From Ophiura sarsii (lineage: Eukaryota; Echinodermata; Ophiuroidea; Amphilepidida; Ophiuridae): 64,000 nt of DNA. Below, one piece after another: positions 15,001 to 26,921 of the stretch (within the stretch, counting starts at the first letter, position 1; the number at the start of each line of letters is the position of its first letter). A program made the translations under genes and the position numbers. Below the pieces are notes generated by a model, which did no database searches, was not told the DNA's origin, and was given only the letters and a program-made list of their open reading frames with translations. The stretch is taken from assembly GCA_035610835.1 (NCBI GenBank), contig CM069459.1, positions 60,351,923 through 60,415,922 of the forward strand, written 5' to 3'.

Positions 15001-16078
15001 TAGGAGACGATTGGTCTCTGAGGAATTGCAGCGTGTCCTCATGAGATTGTTAAGACATGGAAATGAAGGAACGAGATTAAGGGATGATCAAGCAGAGGGC
15101 ATCGTGAAAGTTAAAGAAGCCAATCGCATAATCTGCGTCAAAGATCTGAACATTGAACTCTCTGGGTCCGACGGTCAATGTTTGTCTGACCAACCAAGAG
15201 AGAGAATGGTATTTCTAGGTATGTCTGCTACCGCGGTTGATGAAGAGAAATCCCCAGTGTACCTGAATCATTCTGATCTACCAGTTGTGGACTGTTTGCT
15301 GTACAGAGAATTAGCTCAAACTATCCTTCAGGTGTGTGGAATCAAAATGGACACTGCGCATTTCTCGCTACTTCGAGAGGTAATCGCTTGTAGTAATCCA
15401 GACCGTATGAATGAAATGCTAACAAAGGCGGATATCCCCGAATATGATGACGACAATGAAGAGGTCTCCGATCCCTATGCTCCAGGAAAGAAGATCCCGG
15501 ATAACCTGGTAACACTTCTGGATATTAACCCGTATAACCGGTTCCGGTGTGATGAAATCGTGGCGTATCTGATACCTATACGGTTAGCTGATGTCGCGTT
15601 TGATCCCATGGACTTCGATATGAACAGCTTTGAGCAACCCCAAGACGAATACGTGTATGCTAGAGTCGTCAAAGAAGTCAAATTCAAAGAGAGTAGCAAC
15701 AGTGGAATGACAAGACGGTATCTTATTGATGTTGGACGCGATACGCATGAAAATATCAGCGCCACTGCGCTATATAAATTCCGACGTTATAAGTTGCCAG
15801 CAGAGCAGGCTCAGTATAACGCCACCAACGAGCAAGCCGCAGAAGAATCAACGCCAACACGTGGACTACCAGTAGACTCAGAGGATGACGTACGTGACTG
15901 GATCCGCCAAGCAGTCAAAGATGCCTTCACATTGCTTGGCGTGGAACGTAAAACCGCGTTTCAGAGACTGAAGTTCATGTGGCATCCCGATAAGAACCAT
16001 GGACAAGAAGAGATGGCCAACATTGGATTTCAATTTCTTCAGCAAGAGATTGAAAGACTAGAGTTCCCCGTGCCTTAG
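3..16078 (+). CDS. SACS: Sacsin-like protein, 5'-partial, one frameshift, C-terminal J domain
   Basis: Sacsin is a giant cytoplasmic co-chaperone linked to Hsp70 and filament/mitochondrial quality control. Exons read here are 3-24 (partial, acidic DDSSSED), 1419-1504, 2715-2973 and 3689-16078; GT-AG sites and phases fit. Three sacsin repeats are visible. Repeat 1 starts at 1419 (PDGGQTLK, then [11 protein letters not shown] at 2715 and [13 protein letters not shown]). Repeat 2 starts near 7340 ([27 protein letters not shown] at about 7664). Repeat 3 starts near 10600 ([26 protein letters not shown]). Each has the GHKL N-box, the glycine lid and a downstream HVNG...NRR-type motif (at about 4390, 8570 and 11710). 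The protein ends in a J-like domain with HPDKN (about 15885-16078), the stop following at once, so the HEPN domain of vertebrate sacsin is absent. Two oddities: the frame changes at about 7485, and repeat 1 lacks the roughly 13 residues that follow 'VYHLTD' in repeats 2 and 3, so a microexon may be missed. Orthology versus paralogy is undecided; further 5' exons lie outside the window. Confidence 0.93.
293..532 (+). repeat. ~240-bp TIR MITE, family A, in sacsin intron 1
   Basis: The ends are an imperfect inverted repeat (left GAGCACTTTTCATGCGG, right CCACGTGGATAGTGTTAAA). The interior (TGCAATGCATTT.TCATGGTGATTCCAAATATGG, then GGAATGTCGTC.GCAGACG) recurs at about 998-1085, 31066-31265 (-), 40190-40400 (-), 48800-49048 and 61183-61378. 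No coding capacity. Confidence 0.75.
2641..2690 (+). pseudogene. Possible decayed echo of the sacsin exon starting at 2715
   Basis: CCTAGGAAC at 2641 and GGCCAAAGATGTGATAT just after it resemble the acceptor and early coding bases of the real exon (CTAGGAAC ... GGCCAAAAATGTCATAT) about 70 bases downstream. It has an in-frame stop. The match is short and could be chance. Confidence 0.3.
3205..3330 (+). repeat. tRNA-derived SINE (family B), sacsin intron
   Basis: GAACTGAAGGCCTATA, ATCACCGT and CTGACTC blocks precede a tRNA-like body with a weak A box (GTTAGAGCGCTAG) and a B box (GGTTCACCTCC). The same order occurs at 60325-60455, where the A and B boxes are better kept. Confidence 0.6.
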
Positions 16079-19000
16079 AGCTATTCACGCATTACGGTGT
16101 GTTTCCACCGTATATATACAGTACACCTCCATGAAGTAAGCGCAATCGCAAAGAAAGATTGTAGGCCTATTGGATTATCAATGGACTTATCAAATCCATT
16201 ATCAGTGGAAGGAGTTGGGACTCTGGCTTCAGGTATGTCTACCAACCCTGTGTGAAATAGTTGCTGATCTCCAATAACAGACTCACACCAGAATATGCCG
16301 AGATTTCGTTCACTAAGTTGATGTTTGTAGTTACGGCCCTAAGCTGTGTAAAAACTGATGTGTGCAGTGTAAAACATACACAGTCACTTTCATTTTAAAG
16401 GACTTTGAAATAAGACCAGTTTGAGAATTGAAAAATATGTGTCACCTTAAAAGGAAACTGCTAAATTGATCACTTTTAGCGGCAGTTATGATCCCCATGA
16501 TGATTCCCCAAGCGATATTTTCTACCGTTAACCATGTTAACATTAACATCAGTTGAATATGTGCACATATGTTTCTCCCTATTCAAACTGTTGTATACGG
16601 ATAATTAATACGCTCCCCCGCACAGTTAATTGATTTAGTATGGAATGTGTTACATTATGAAGAGTGTAGTTTTAGATAGATCTAATTAGTGTTATCAATT
16701 CCAAATTGGCGAGAAATATTCGGTTTTTATCTCTCCGCGTGCAAAAATTATCCAAGCTTACCGCGCGAAATTATGGCCACTCGCACACGATTTTTGCTGC
16801 ATGTAACACGTGTCGCATTACATAGGGAAAGCACGTTGGACGATGATCCACTAATTCTTTGTCATTAATCGGAACATGGACTATCTACTACGCTGATTAA
16901 GCATATTTAGTGACCACAGTTAACATTTCGTTACAATACTAGTCCAACAATTATGTATATAGCTTTTCTTGAATACTACCAAATTAAAACTAAAAACAAT
17001 CGCTTTAGCCAAACAAAAAAATGAAGGTCTGTCATTTATTATGATTCCATCCCCATAAACGTTTGAAACTATCCTAACGCTTTTCAAGCTTTTCCATGTT
17101 AATAAAATCTCCCCCCCCCTCCTACATCATTTCTCTGATTTATTTCACACCACCTGTTTATTGCTGTTGGTCCGGTATCATTCCTTGGATAATTTGATGG
17201 GTAGAACTAGAAGCCCAAAGTGTGACTTTTGAAAGTTGTTGTGTTAAGAAATTCAAAATTTGAACTTCAATTTGTTATAAAAAATAGTGCCATTTCAGAT
17301 TTTGTAAAATCAAAAGTTTAAATTTTGAGGAAAATCACGATATAGTATCCCTAGAGCATATTTTAGTTTGAAAAATTAGCCCAATGGGGGCTGAAAGTCA
17401 GCATGTGGCAAGACATGTGGCAAGACTGTAGACTGCCTTTTGGCAATGCGGTCTAGCAGGGTGTCCATGGAGCAAGTACATGGCCTGCAAACCTCTCAAA
17501 ATATATCGCATAACATACAGGTAACTGCGTAATGTTTGGGAAAATATATAGCTATGCGATATGCGATTTTTTTAGAAAAAAATAGCTATGCTAAATGCGA
17601 AAATTCTTGTTTTATTGTGTTTTTGGGCCACTTTTGTTTGCCCTTTGGAGCAAAATTGCGCTCATGGGTTATGCGGCAAACGTGTCTCCACATACCTATG
17701 CGTTCGGGTTATCTGGTACATTCCTTTTTGGCTTGGCCTTATTGCAATATGTTGTATCTGTTGTAACCATATTTTAGTACTGTTTAAAAACCCAATGATT
17801 GTACGTTTTGATCAAAAGTAACATAAATTCATACCTTAATTCTAGTACTAAATCCTGGTTGATTCGTGCATATAGTATCATGGCACACCCACTACGAGGA
17901 GACTATGCTATTTAAGGAACCAATGGTATTAATATTAGAAGTTAATTACAGAAACCATGAGGGTATGGAACAACTTTGGTTTGGTAATCAGTCCAACAAA
18001 ATCTGTGGTGAATTTTGTTCGATACCAATATGTATATTGAAACACCACTTTTGAGGGCTTGTTTAACTATAATAACCGTATTCTATGAAATTATACTTCT
18101 TGATATAACCATATAATACATGTACAGTATGTAGATGACTTGACGCAGATGTATGGTTAACCGTCGTCTACCGAGGGAGGAGGGGAGGGGTTCTACCCCC
18201 TAAGATTTGTTTTTGTTCCGCGCTGACTATTAGACTGAAAGTGCAACGTGTTTTCACATAGTGGAGTATCTATGTCGTATTTGTAGACAAACCGATTGAA
18301 CATTTATTCGATTCAATACTGACTTACAAAAAGTTCAAAGGCTTTCAATCAATCGCCTTTTTTGCGAAAGGGTAATTTGATAGATAATTCGGTATGTGAT
18401 GCGTTTGATGATATTTAGACTGTTACTGATTTATATAAAATAATGGGAAGTAACTTATGAATGCAATAATAATTCAATCTCTGTTCTTTTGGTGTTGGAA
18501 TAATAAATATCTATCTGCATTTAAATCTGTTTGGTCAACGGTGATTTATTCTTGTTTTGATTTCATCGAAGCGGGATCAATTGCGAGGAAGGTTAATCTT
18601 AGGTGAACTCCATGAAGAAAATAAATAACCTAAGTTGCAGGAAATTGATTGACGTTGCACAAACAGTTGCAGACATTTGACTAACAATTGCCAGAAATAT
18701 GAACTGGGTAATTAATGTGCACATATTTTCTAAAAGCTCAATAGGCATGTTTTCCCGGATCAACTGGCACAGTGAAGTGACAGCTTGTCACGAAACCGAC
18801 CAATCTCCACCCAAATCGGTTTGAAGGCTGACAGGTGGTCATCCAGAATAGAAATTGATAGCGTATATTGGTGAGTATTAGCCTAGTGTGTGGGGATACT
18901 GAATATTGATGCGATGGCTCAAGAGGATAACCATAGAATACTACTAGTGCTGGCTTGAATACGCTCGATCTTGATTTTGCAGATGGAAGCACGGAACTAA

Positions 19001-19425
19001 TGCTAAACATCCCCCGCGCTAAAAAAAAGACGCAATACTTTATATACGTTGATAGAACATTTCCGGTTCAAATAATTGAATACACTAGCGGGTTCTATAT
19101 TCCTAAGATATAAGATCCAAAAACTAATAACCACAATCTAAGAACCAAACAGGAGATACGAAAACTAAGACCCGAAAACTAGGCCCCTCATGAATATTTT
19201 ACGCCAACAAATTGGTGTTTTTTTCGGTGGGTGTAAAACTAAGACCCTCATTTTTGGCTCCGAAATCATTTTTGAGAGGGATTCAATTTTTAGTTAGACC
19301 TTCTTAATTACAAAACTAAGATCCTCATTCAAAGTCCATGAGCCTGGAAGGTTTAATCGGCTGAGAAGGTACAAAAGGCTTGATGATCCAATTAGTTTAG
19401 TTGAGTGCCAAGAGTCAATATTATA
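16079..19425. other. 3' flank of sacsin and AT-rich intergenic DNA
   Basis: No gene is recognised. AATAAA at 17101 is the first clear polyadenylation-signal match after the sacsin stop, followed by a C run. A block at about 16670-16800 (TTTTTATCTCTCCGCG and an ATTGGCG relative) recurs inverted near 48340-48390, so it is a dispersed repeat. Short overlapping reading frames at 17536-17821 look like chance. Confidence 0.4.
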
Positions 19426-20048
19426 TTTATTTATTCATTTATTTATTTGAACATACGCTTTTAAATCAGCGGCACCCGTCTAGCCGACGGTGCGTTCATA
19501 TACATAAAATCACAATATGAATACATAATTAATATACACAAATTACAAAGGATTACCATGAGATATACATATATATTATATACTGTACAGACACAAAGTC
19601 AACCGTACTATACATGTATTGATTTGAAATTATGTCAGGCACACTTGGAAAAATGGTACTATAAATGTACAGTACAAGGATAATTCAATTGTCATTGTTT
19701 GCGCATTTCATCTCTAATCATGCCTTCCATGCACGCTTGGAGAAGGATTTACAAAATGTGTCAAATACATGATAAAAGTCATTAACATTGCTTATATTAC
19801 AAAATGTGGTGTATGTACTACCTATCATTCATTTATATTTTACATCAAGATCGCTAGAGATAAATAGCACCCATACATCAATACCATTTAAGTCAATTAG
19901 AGCCTTTTCTAGGTTATTATATTCATTAGTTCTTATAGCATAAAGTGACATGCAAGAGAAAAGAAAGTGTTTTGCATCCTCAATACAATTATTATACAAC
20001 TGACAGGTGCCATCATTATCAGGGGTCCATTTACTCACTTTGTTATAC
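19426..20048 (-). mobile_element. 3' end of a non-LTR retrotransposon (LINE), 5'-truncated
   Basis: On the minus strand, 20038-19829 encodes CQLYNNCIEDAKHFLFSC followed by an Arg/Asn-rich stretch. This is the Cys-Cys-His-Cys knuckle typical of the C-terminus of LINE ORF2 proteins. About 390 bases of non-coding 3' sequence follow, ending in an AAAT-type tail (seen as TTTATTTATTCATTTATTTA at 19427-19450). The 5' end breaks where the fold-back element at 20055 begins. Confidence 0.7.
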
Positions 20049-20054
20049 TATAAT

Positions 20055-20297
20055 ATAGTATTTCTTAAAGAATATAACACAACCTTCCTTGCGCCTTTGA
20101 TCTGTCTGCTTCACTAATGCAGCCATCGAGAGTACTACAATAGTTATATTGTTAACGCCAGATAAGTAGAGAGGTTTCTAGTTAATCACCGATCTTTTTC
20201 CGATGCTTTTAACAATAGAACGAAATACCGTTGGAATATCGTTGTAAAATCGCTAGAATAATGCTTTAAAATCACTGTAGAGTTTGGATATCGCCCC
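20055..20297 (-). mobile_element. Half copy of the 34917-35326 fold-back element
   Basis: It matches the loop (in reverse complement) and one arm of the complete element at 34917, ending with the diverged TIR GGATATCGCCCC next to TTA. The other arm is missing; in its place is the LINE fragment. Confidence 0.8.
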
Positions 20298-20299
20298 TT

Positions 20300-22644
20300 A
20301 GTAATTCACGCCCAATGAGATTATGCGCCGGAGACGTCACAGTTGTAATACTGTAAAAATTATGACAGTAATTTAAAACATGGATAGTGTAGCTCATAAC
20401 TAGTAATCAAAGTCACACCAAACAGTCCGTTTCACAGTTTCATCTACATCTTGGTATTTTTTGCTAAGTTCGCTAGAACCTTCTGTTCGCTAAATTAAAA
20501 TGCCGCTAATTAAAGATTTTTTTACTTGGTTAACATAACTAGATGATCCAAATGAGTGAAATTAAAATGCCACTAAATGGTGGTGTTTTTCAAATTCGCT
20601 TAATGTTCATGCAGTGACATTTTAGTGTTTACAGTATACCGCTAATGTGTGCTGACCTTTGACCTTTTCAAGCCTGGCTCGAGCAGTTGTTTGATTGAAA
20701 CTGGTCCATTCAGGACCCAAGCGTGTGTCCGCTCGGAATACAATTTGACCATGTAAATTATTAAACACGACAACCAATTAACAAACAAACACCCCAACCA
20801 ATTAATAAACAAACACCCCAAATAAACACACAACCACTCACCCCCCAACAAACACACAAAAATTATGCGAATACTTTCTATAATACAGTTAATTCTAACA
20901 ATGTAACCTTTTTGAACCGAGATATTGGATCGTTTCGCAAGACATCCCCATGTGAACGCGTGAAGTATTTCACACAGTCAACACGAACAAACAGGGTGGA
21001 TCTCATAAAGAATAAAGAATTATTTTGAGAAATCTAAATTATTCTGACTTGCTTACAGCGATAAGGCTCCAGCGCATTGATATGTGTAGGTGCTCAAGTG
21101 TGTTGTTTACAACCCATTCCTCTGCTATTCAGGATGGGTGTTTACTGGCCCGCGAAAATTGCCTTTGTTCAGCAGTCTAGTGTTTCTCTGTTTTGCTGTT
21201 CTCCGCTGTGTCCCATTTTCTCTCACATTGCGTTTTGCCAGCATACTATTCGGATGTCTCAGAATGTTCCCACCCACCCACCCTGTATATATCTAAATAT
21301 AGTCGGGTGAACGATCGATGTGAATTAGAATATATTTGCTTTTCTTCGGTTACGTAACCATGAATGATCATGCTAGTCAGTTCAGGGATAAGGCTATCAC
21401 TCAGGTCAGTTTGCCCACCAGACTCACATCGCTGTTTAATTTAGCGCATGCTCAATTTTAATTTACCATTGCTGGTTACCCTTGGGGGAGATCATATTTA
21501 TGGGCTGGTGAATGTCCGATATCGGGTTGGCGCGAGATAGTTAGCACCTGGAGTCAATTACAATGTTTCTTTTTCTCTACATAGATAGAGTTTTGAGTTT
21601 TGCGCAGCCGGCCACTTTCGCATTTAATTCTCATCTTTGATCATAAATTATGTGGGTGTCCCTAAGTCAAGTTAAAGATTTTGTATGTGCGTATCTAGCA
21701 CTCATATGAAATTGTATATTTCTGATATGATATTGTTATATTATGTTGGTTCACAATTATGATATAAATAACATAAGGTGTGCACGTTAATTGTGGTGCA
21801 CTTGTATTACGTTGAGGCAATATACTGACAACACGCAATATTGTGTTTTGTGTCATTTATTCATGAATGTATATGGAAGAAAGGCAGTTAAGCTCATATG
21901 AGGGGTGGGCAGGTTGGTATACATTTGGGGCTACAACATCACTTTAAAATAAGTTGTTTATTCAGGTGTATTTTTGGAAAATTCCCCTTCATCAATTTCT
22001 CATCGTTGGGAGGGATGGGTTATTCGCGCATCGCTGCCTGGTGATTTTTTAATACACATTTGATCTTGGTTTATTAGCCTTTTCCAATTTTTCCGTTGGG
22101 GAGGATGGTTTTTCGTTTCCTACTGCCACATAGTTATAATCTAATTGAACTTAATAATACTAGTGCAAATAAATGTCTTGTTAGTATTAAGGCACATCAC
22201 AAAATAATATAAAAGTATGGTACCCAATTTGGCAGAATTGTGAATTCTTAATCTCCACAGGGTTTTCCTGTGGGAGTGAGTGGGTTGTTTCTTGTCCGGA
22301 TGCCTTCATATTTAAGTTTGTATTTTCAATCATTTTCTGCCAAAAATTGCAGTAAGTGTGTACAAATTAGACACGAGCTATATATAAAATATAAATGCCA
22401 TAAAAGGTCATTTACTTTATATCTACCAGAGAAGCTGGTAGCTGATTGATTGTGAATTTATAATTGTTGTGTGAATTTATATTTGTTGGGCAATTAAAAT
22501 GTCCGAGTGGTATGCTGTCAATTGCACGCATCACCTATGCTTTTGTGTCGCTTTTTCTCTTTTCTTTTAACTTTATAGAGTCTGTAGGCAATCAATGGTT
22601 AACTGATTGGTGATCAATCAATAACTACGTCCACAGCATCGCAG
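20300..22644. other. Intergenic, no gene recognised
   Basis: AT-rich sequence with a short CA/AAC-rich stretch at 20765-20860 (repeated ACAAACACCCCAA). No splice-flanked coding segment or family match is visible on either strand. Confidence 0.4.
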
Positions 22645-23641
22645 CAGGGGTGTGCCACTGAGCTTGCCGATCGGAGGCCACTTTTAAATTAAATTTTGGT
22701 CGGCATAGAATTGGTGGCGCTATACCGATAAGGCGTGATTGTAGCAAACGACGCGACGCTGGCCACGCGTCTCTCAGACGACCCAATATGACAACGGGAG
22801 TGCACCATTTTGAATTATTTCTAACAGCCATCGCCCGGTTAACGATGAAAATTCTTCTAATTATGATGAATTTGTCAAAATGATAAGATTAACAATTCAA
22901 AATTTAGGTTTCGCGTGGCCACCGTCGTCTGTGTAAATCTACAGCGCCCTCAAACCTATGCCGACCAAATATGACGTTAAACCTGGTTAAACATTGTTGA
23001 ACGCGTTTAATCAGGGATACTATTAATTTTGGGATAGGAAAGTCCTATACTAACGTACGTAGCGAAAACGGACCCTTTTGCATAAATTATGGTAATCGTC
23101 CGGAATGCGTCCGTGACTGGCGTTTAACGCGTTTAACAATGTTTAACCAGGTTTAACGGAATTGTTAGTCAGCATAGGTTTGGGGGCGCTGTAGATTTAC
23201 ACAGACGACGGTGGCCACGCGAAACCTACATTTTGAATTCGTAGTGAATAACACGTAATCGCGAATATTAAACTTATCATTTTGACAAATTCATCATAAT
23301 TAGAAGAATTTTTATCGTTAACCGGAAGATGACTGTTAAAAATAATTCAAAATGGTGCACTCCCGTTGCCATATTGGGTCGTCTGAGAGACGCGTGGCCA
23401 GCGTCGCGTCGTCTGCTACAATACGCCCTATCGGTAGAACAGCGCCACCAATTCTATGCTGACTAAGTTCAATTTAAAAGTGGACCCGATCGGCAAGCTC
23501 AGTGGCACACCCCTGGTTTAACGCCGGTCACGGACGCATTCCGATGATTACCATAATTTATGTAAATATGCAAACGGAACCGTTTTCGCTACGTGCGTTA
23601 GTATAGGACTTTCCTATCCCAAAATTAATAGTATCCCTGAT
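22645..23641. mobile_element. Nested inverted-repeat element, order A-B-A'-B'
   Basis: Segment A (22645-23008) returns inverted as A' (about 23129-23515). Segment B (23009-23128), which lies between them, returns inverted as B' (about 23515-23641). B-A'-B' therefore looks like an element with ~120-bp TIRs whose outermost bases (ATCAGGGATACTATTAATTT and its complement) match perfectly. No coding frame was recognised. Confidence 0.8.
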
Positions 23642-24082
23642 CGTATTATGATCAAATGTGTTGATAGTACACATGAAAATGATACTGTTCATTTGTTTTG
23701 TGTTAAGTTGTGGTATATAATCATGTCAGTATCGCCTTTATTAAACATGGCGCAATCAGAAGTGCAGATTAATTAGATAAAATGTATTTATGATCGAAAC
23801 GGAATATATATTGTTTAACAATTCACAATCAACATCTCAAGGAAATAGCGTATCCTCATTCCACACGAAGAAAATGTACACGTATTTCATGCGAGTTTTA
23901 GTTTCTGGTTTTAGTTACAGCTTAGGCTATCTCTTACATGAAATTGATTAAGAACATGTTTAAATTAGCTGGTTCCTGTTTCGATCTACTTTATCACCAT
24001 ACTTGTTGTAGCCGAAGTACAAATGTTACAAATGTAATTAATACGTTGTTATATGGGTATTTTTCTTTAGTTTGGTCCTATC

Positions 24083-26070
24083 CTGAGACTAGAATACCAT
24101 AAGAGATAAGAAGCATTATTCATTCCTGTTATGTGCAGCGATCCAGGTCTAACTCGGACTTTACGGTATTGTTATTAAGTTGATGGCCAATCGATTATCA
24201 TCATTCAGTTTAATTTGTAGCACAACCTCATGTGAGTTACAGCGCTATTTCAAATTTAGTGTTATCCACACGTGTGTTAAGGCCCTGTCACACCATAACG
24301 TATGCCAACGTATGCGAAATATCGAAAAATACGTTGGTGTACGTTGGCGTACGCTGATATAAGTTAGGGGTACGTTGGGGATACGTCGTTTACGTTAAGA
24401 GCTCGCTGTGATACGCTGTAACAATATTGAGCATGCTCAAAATTTCTCGACGTACTCAACGTGTGCTTAATTCGTTCTGCATAAGTTCCCGGTAAGTTTG
24501 TGGTACGTTAAATATACGTTGACATACGCTGACATACGTTAGTTGTACGTTACTCGTACATTACGCGTAAGTTGGTATACGTTGATGAACGTAGGCTAGG
24601 GAAACCGTACAGCCAACGTAGTGATAACGAGTTGATAACGTATATGTGCCGTATGTCTAACGTATGCCTGACGTATTTCCAACGAGTTTCGACGTATTCT
24701 CACGTATTCACCTTATGCCGGGCGATCGTGTAAGGCCCTGCCACGTATCCATAGCGTATTGAACGTATACATAGCGTATGACTAACGTATTGATAGCGTA
24801 TCACTAACTTATAACATACTTATGACAGCGTATCACAGCGTATGCGAGCGTATGACTAACGTATGCTTAACGTATGCTTAACGTATTCGTAGCGTATGTC
24901 TGCCGTGTTCGACGTATCGTCAGCGTATCCTCGACGTTCAACGAACACGTGGCTTATTATGCCGCTGTAGCACGCACGTATAAATACCTGCGCCGATGTC
25001 ATCAAGACATCGAATGAAGAAGTGAGGATGAGATACTCAAGGGACCCATTTATATACTCAAACCTTCCATAAGTTCCCAAAACGCCGAATGCGCGCTAGC
25101 TGTACGGTAGCCCTGTCACACCATGGCGTATCGCCTGAACGTATAACAACGTATGCGAAATATCGGAAAAATACGTTGGCGTACGTTGGTGTACGCTGAT
25201 ACAAGTTAGGGGTAAGTTTGGGATACGTCGTATACGTTAAAAGCACGCTGTGATACGTTGTGAATATTTGGAACACGTCGAGCCAGCGAAAAATTATTGA
25301 GCATGTTCAAAATTTCTCGACGTACTCAACGTGTGCTTAACTTACGTTCTGCATAAGTTCCCGATAGGTTCGTGGTACGTTAGACATACGTTTACAAACG
25401 CTGACATACGTTAGACATACGCTGACATACGTTAGAGGTACGTTAATCGTCTTAAGTTATAGGTTGGACATATAGATTGACCCTTCTAGATATTTTAATA
25501 GTTATCATCTAGGCTGCGTTTACTTGAAATGGCAACACTTGTCCCGCCGTGTACGAAACTCAATTTCTGCAACGGCATAAGTCACGTGTTCGTTGTACGC
25601 CGAGGATACACTGAGGATACGTCGAGCACGACAGACATACGCTACGAATACGTTGGTCATACGCTCGCCGATCGTATACGCTGTGATACGCTGTCATAAG
25701 TTTGTTATAAGTTAGTGATACGCTATCAATACGTTAGTCATACGCTATGTATGCGTTTAATACGCTATGGATACGTCCATTCCATCACCGATGTTGACGC
25801 AATTCGTTGGGAAGTTGGACGTTCTCGGACTCTGACAATTTTCGAGCTATTTTTTGAATACGTCGGCATACGTTCAGGCCACGTTCAGGCCATACGCTAT
25901 GGTGTGACAGGGCCTTTACGATCTTAACAACCTGAACACACTGTAGTATGAAAAGGTTACCGACATACGGACTTGATAGATTTCTAATTAATGTTAATAT
26001 ACAGAAAACGAGCATGAAAAAGGGCGATGGGCCATGAAAGGCAAAATTATATGCGTACCTCAATTTTGGT
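24083..26070 (+). mobile_element. Second copy (X2) of the 45277-47040 TIR element, interrupted
   Basis: CTGAGACTAGAATACC then AAGAGATAAGAAGCA and TCATTCAGTTTAATTTGTAG match the left 200 bases of the element at 45277. The match resumes after 25918 with AACAACCTGAAC and TACCGACATACGGAC. The bases in between are the CGTA-rich element. The right terminus is not found. Confidence 0.65.
24280..25915. mobile_element. CGTA-rich TIR element inserted in X2
   Basis: The ends are AGGCCCTGTCACACCAT and its complement, flanked by TTA on both sides. The interior is made of degenerate ACGTTGGNGT / ACGTATGCG units spaced about 10-11 bases. The block 24281-24640 is a direct repeat of about 25108-25460, and 24733-25000 is an inverted repeat of about 25545-25780, so two or more related elements are nested or recombined. 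A partial left end recurs at 53719. No protein-coding region. Confidence 0.75.
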
Positions 26071-26197
26071 TTGCCCCCGGAACTTGAATCAATGCATCAT
26101 TTTAAGACCCTAGATTCCACACGAGTCAGATGAAACGACTTAAAACTCGCGATTTGATAAAGTAATGACTCAATGGCCGAACACGCCATGTACAAGA

Positions 26198-26572
26198 TTC
26201 GACTCAAGACTGGGCAACCTATATATACATTATCACTCAACTTTTGACTCGAATCGAATTAAATTACTCGAATTAAAAACAAGAAGTCTACCATAATATA
26301 TCAGTTTACCAACCCATAATGTTTACAATATACAATAGTATAACAACAAATATTAATACACACCAGCGAATGACCCAACTACAAATAAATGAGGACGTGC
26401 ATCGGTGAGAACTGGAATCCCGGTCTCCAGAAGTTTCTAGTCAGGCGCCTTAACCACTAGGGTGCCAGTCTTGCTGATAATACGGCAATTGAACCAGTGG
26501 TAAGCGATCTCCTGTTATTTTGTTATGTGTATTGTTAAACCCCGTTGCCAAAACACTTACCTTTGGTTCAAT
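26198..26572 (-). repeat. Composite repeat with tRNA-like head, copy 1
   Basis: A direct repeat of 26922-27290. On the minus strand it holds a tRNA-like segment with an A-box-like TAGTGGTTAAGGCG and a degraded B box. With 26573-26662 it makes a head-to-head inverted pair around a palindromic centre (ATTGAACCA ... TGGTTCAAT). Confidence 0.65.
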
Positions 26573-26576
26573 TGAC

Positions 26577-26662
26577 ATATTATCAGCAAGACTGGTGGTC
26601 AGTGGTTAAGGCGCCTGGCCTAGAGAGTTCAGGAGACCGGGGTTCAAGTCCTTGCCGCTGCA
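26577..26662 (+). repeat. tRNA-derived SINE head
   Basis: GGTCAGTGGTTAAGGCGCC (A box), a long-variable-arm-like middle and GGTTCAAGTCC (B box) resemble a class II tRNA. No acceptor stem is formed, so this is a SINE, not a functional tRNA gene. Confidence 0.65.
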
Positions 26663-26921
26663 TATGCAGTCCTTACTTATATTTCGTTGGGACATTCACC
26701 GGTATTTGTTAATATTTTTGTTGCTATTGTCTAATTGTAAACACCGTGGGTTAGTAAACTGCTAATGCTCAGCAAAAGTCATATACATTATTTAGGTCCC
26801 ATAGAGTTACTTCCGATTATTTGACCAAGCAGGCTAGATAGATAATTGGCTGGATCTTACAGGCACAATCTGGTACCAATCTTGCCACCAAGCAACAAGG
26901 AGAGGAGAAGAAAAGACCACA

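Noticed and set aside
17536..17821. Overlapping short plus-strand reading frames
   Set aside because: Three frames open at once in AT-rich DNA, with no splice sites, domain or repeat support.
18738..19010. Minus-strand 90-residue reading frame
   Set aside because: No recognisable motif and no clear exon signals. A LINE internal fragment was considered but not supported.
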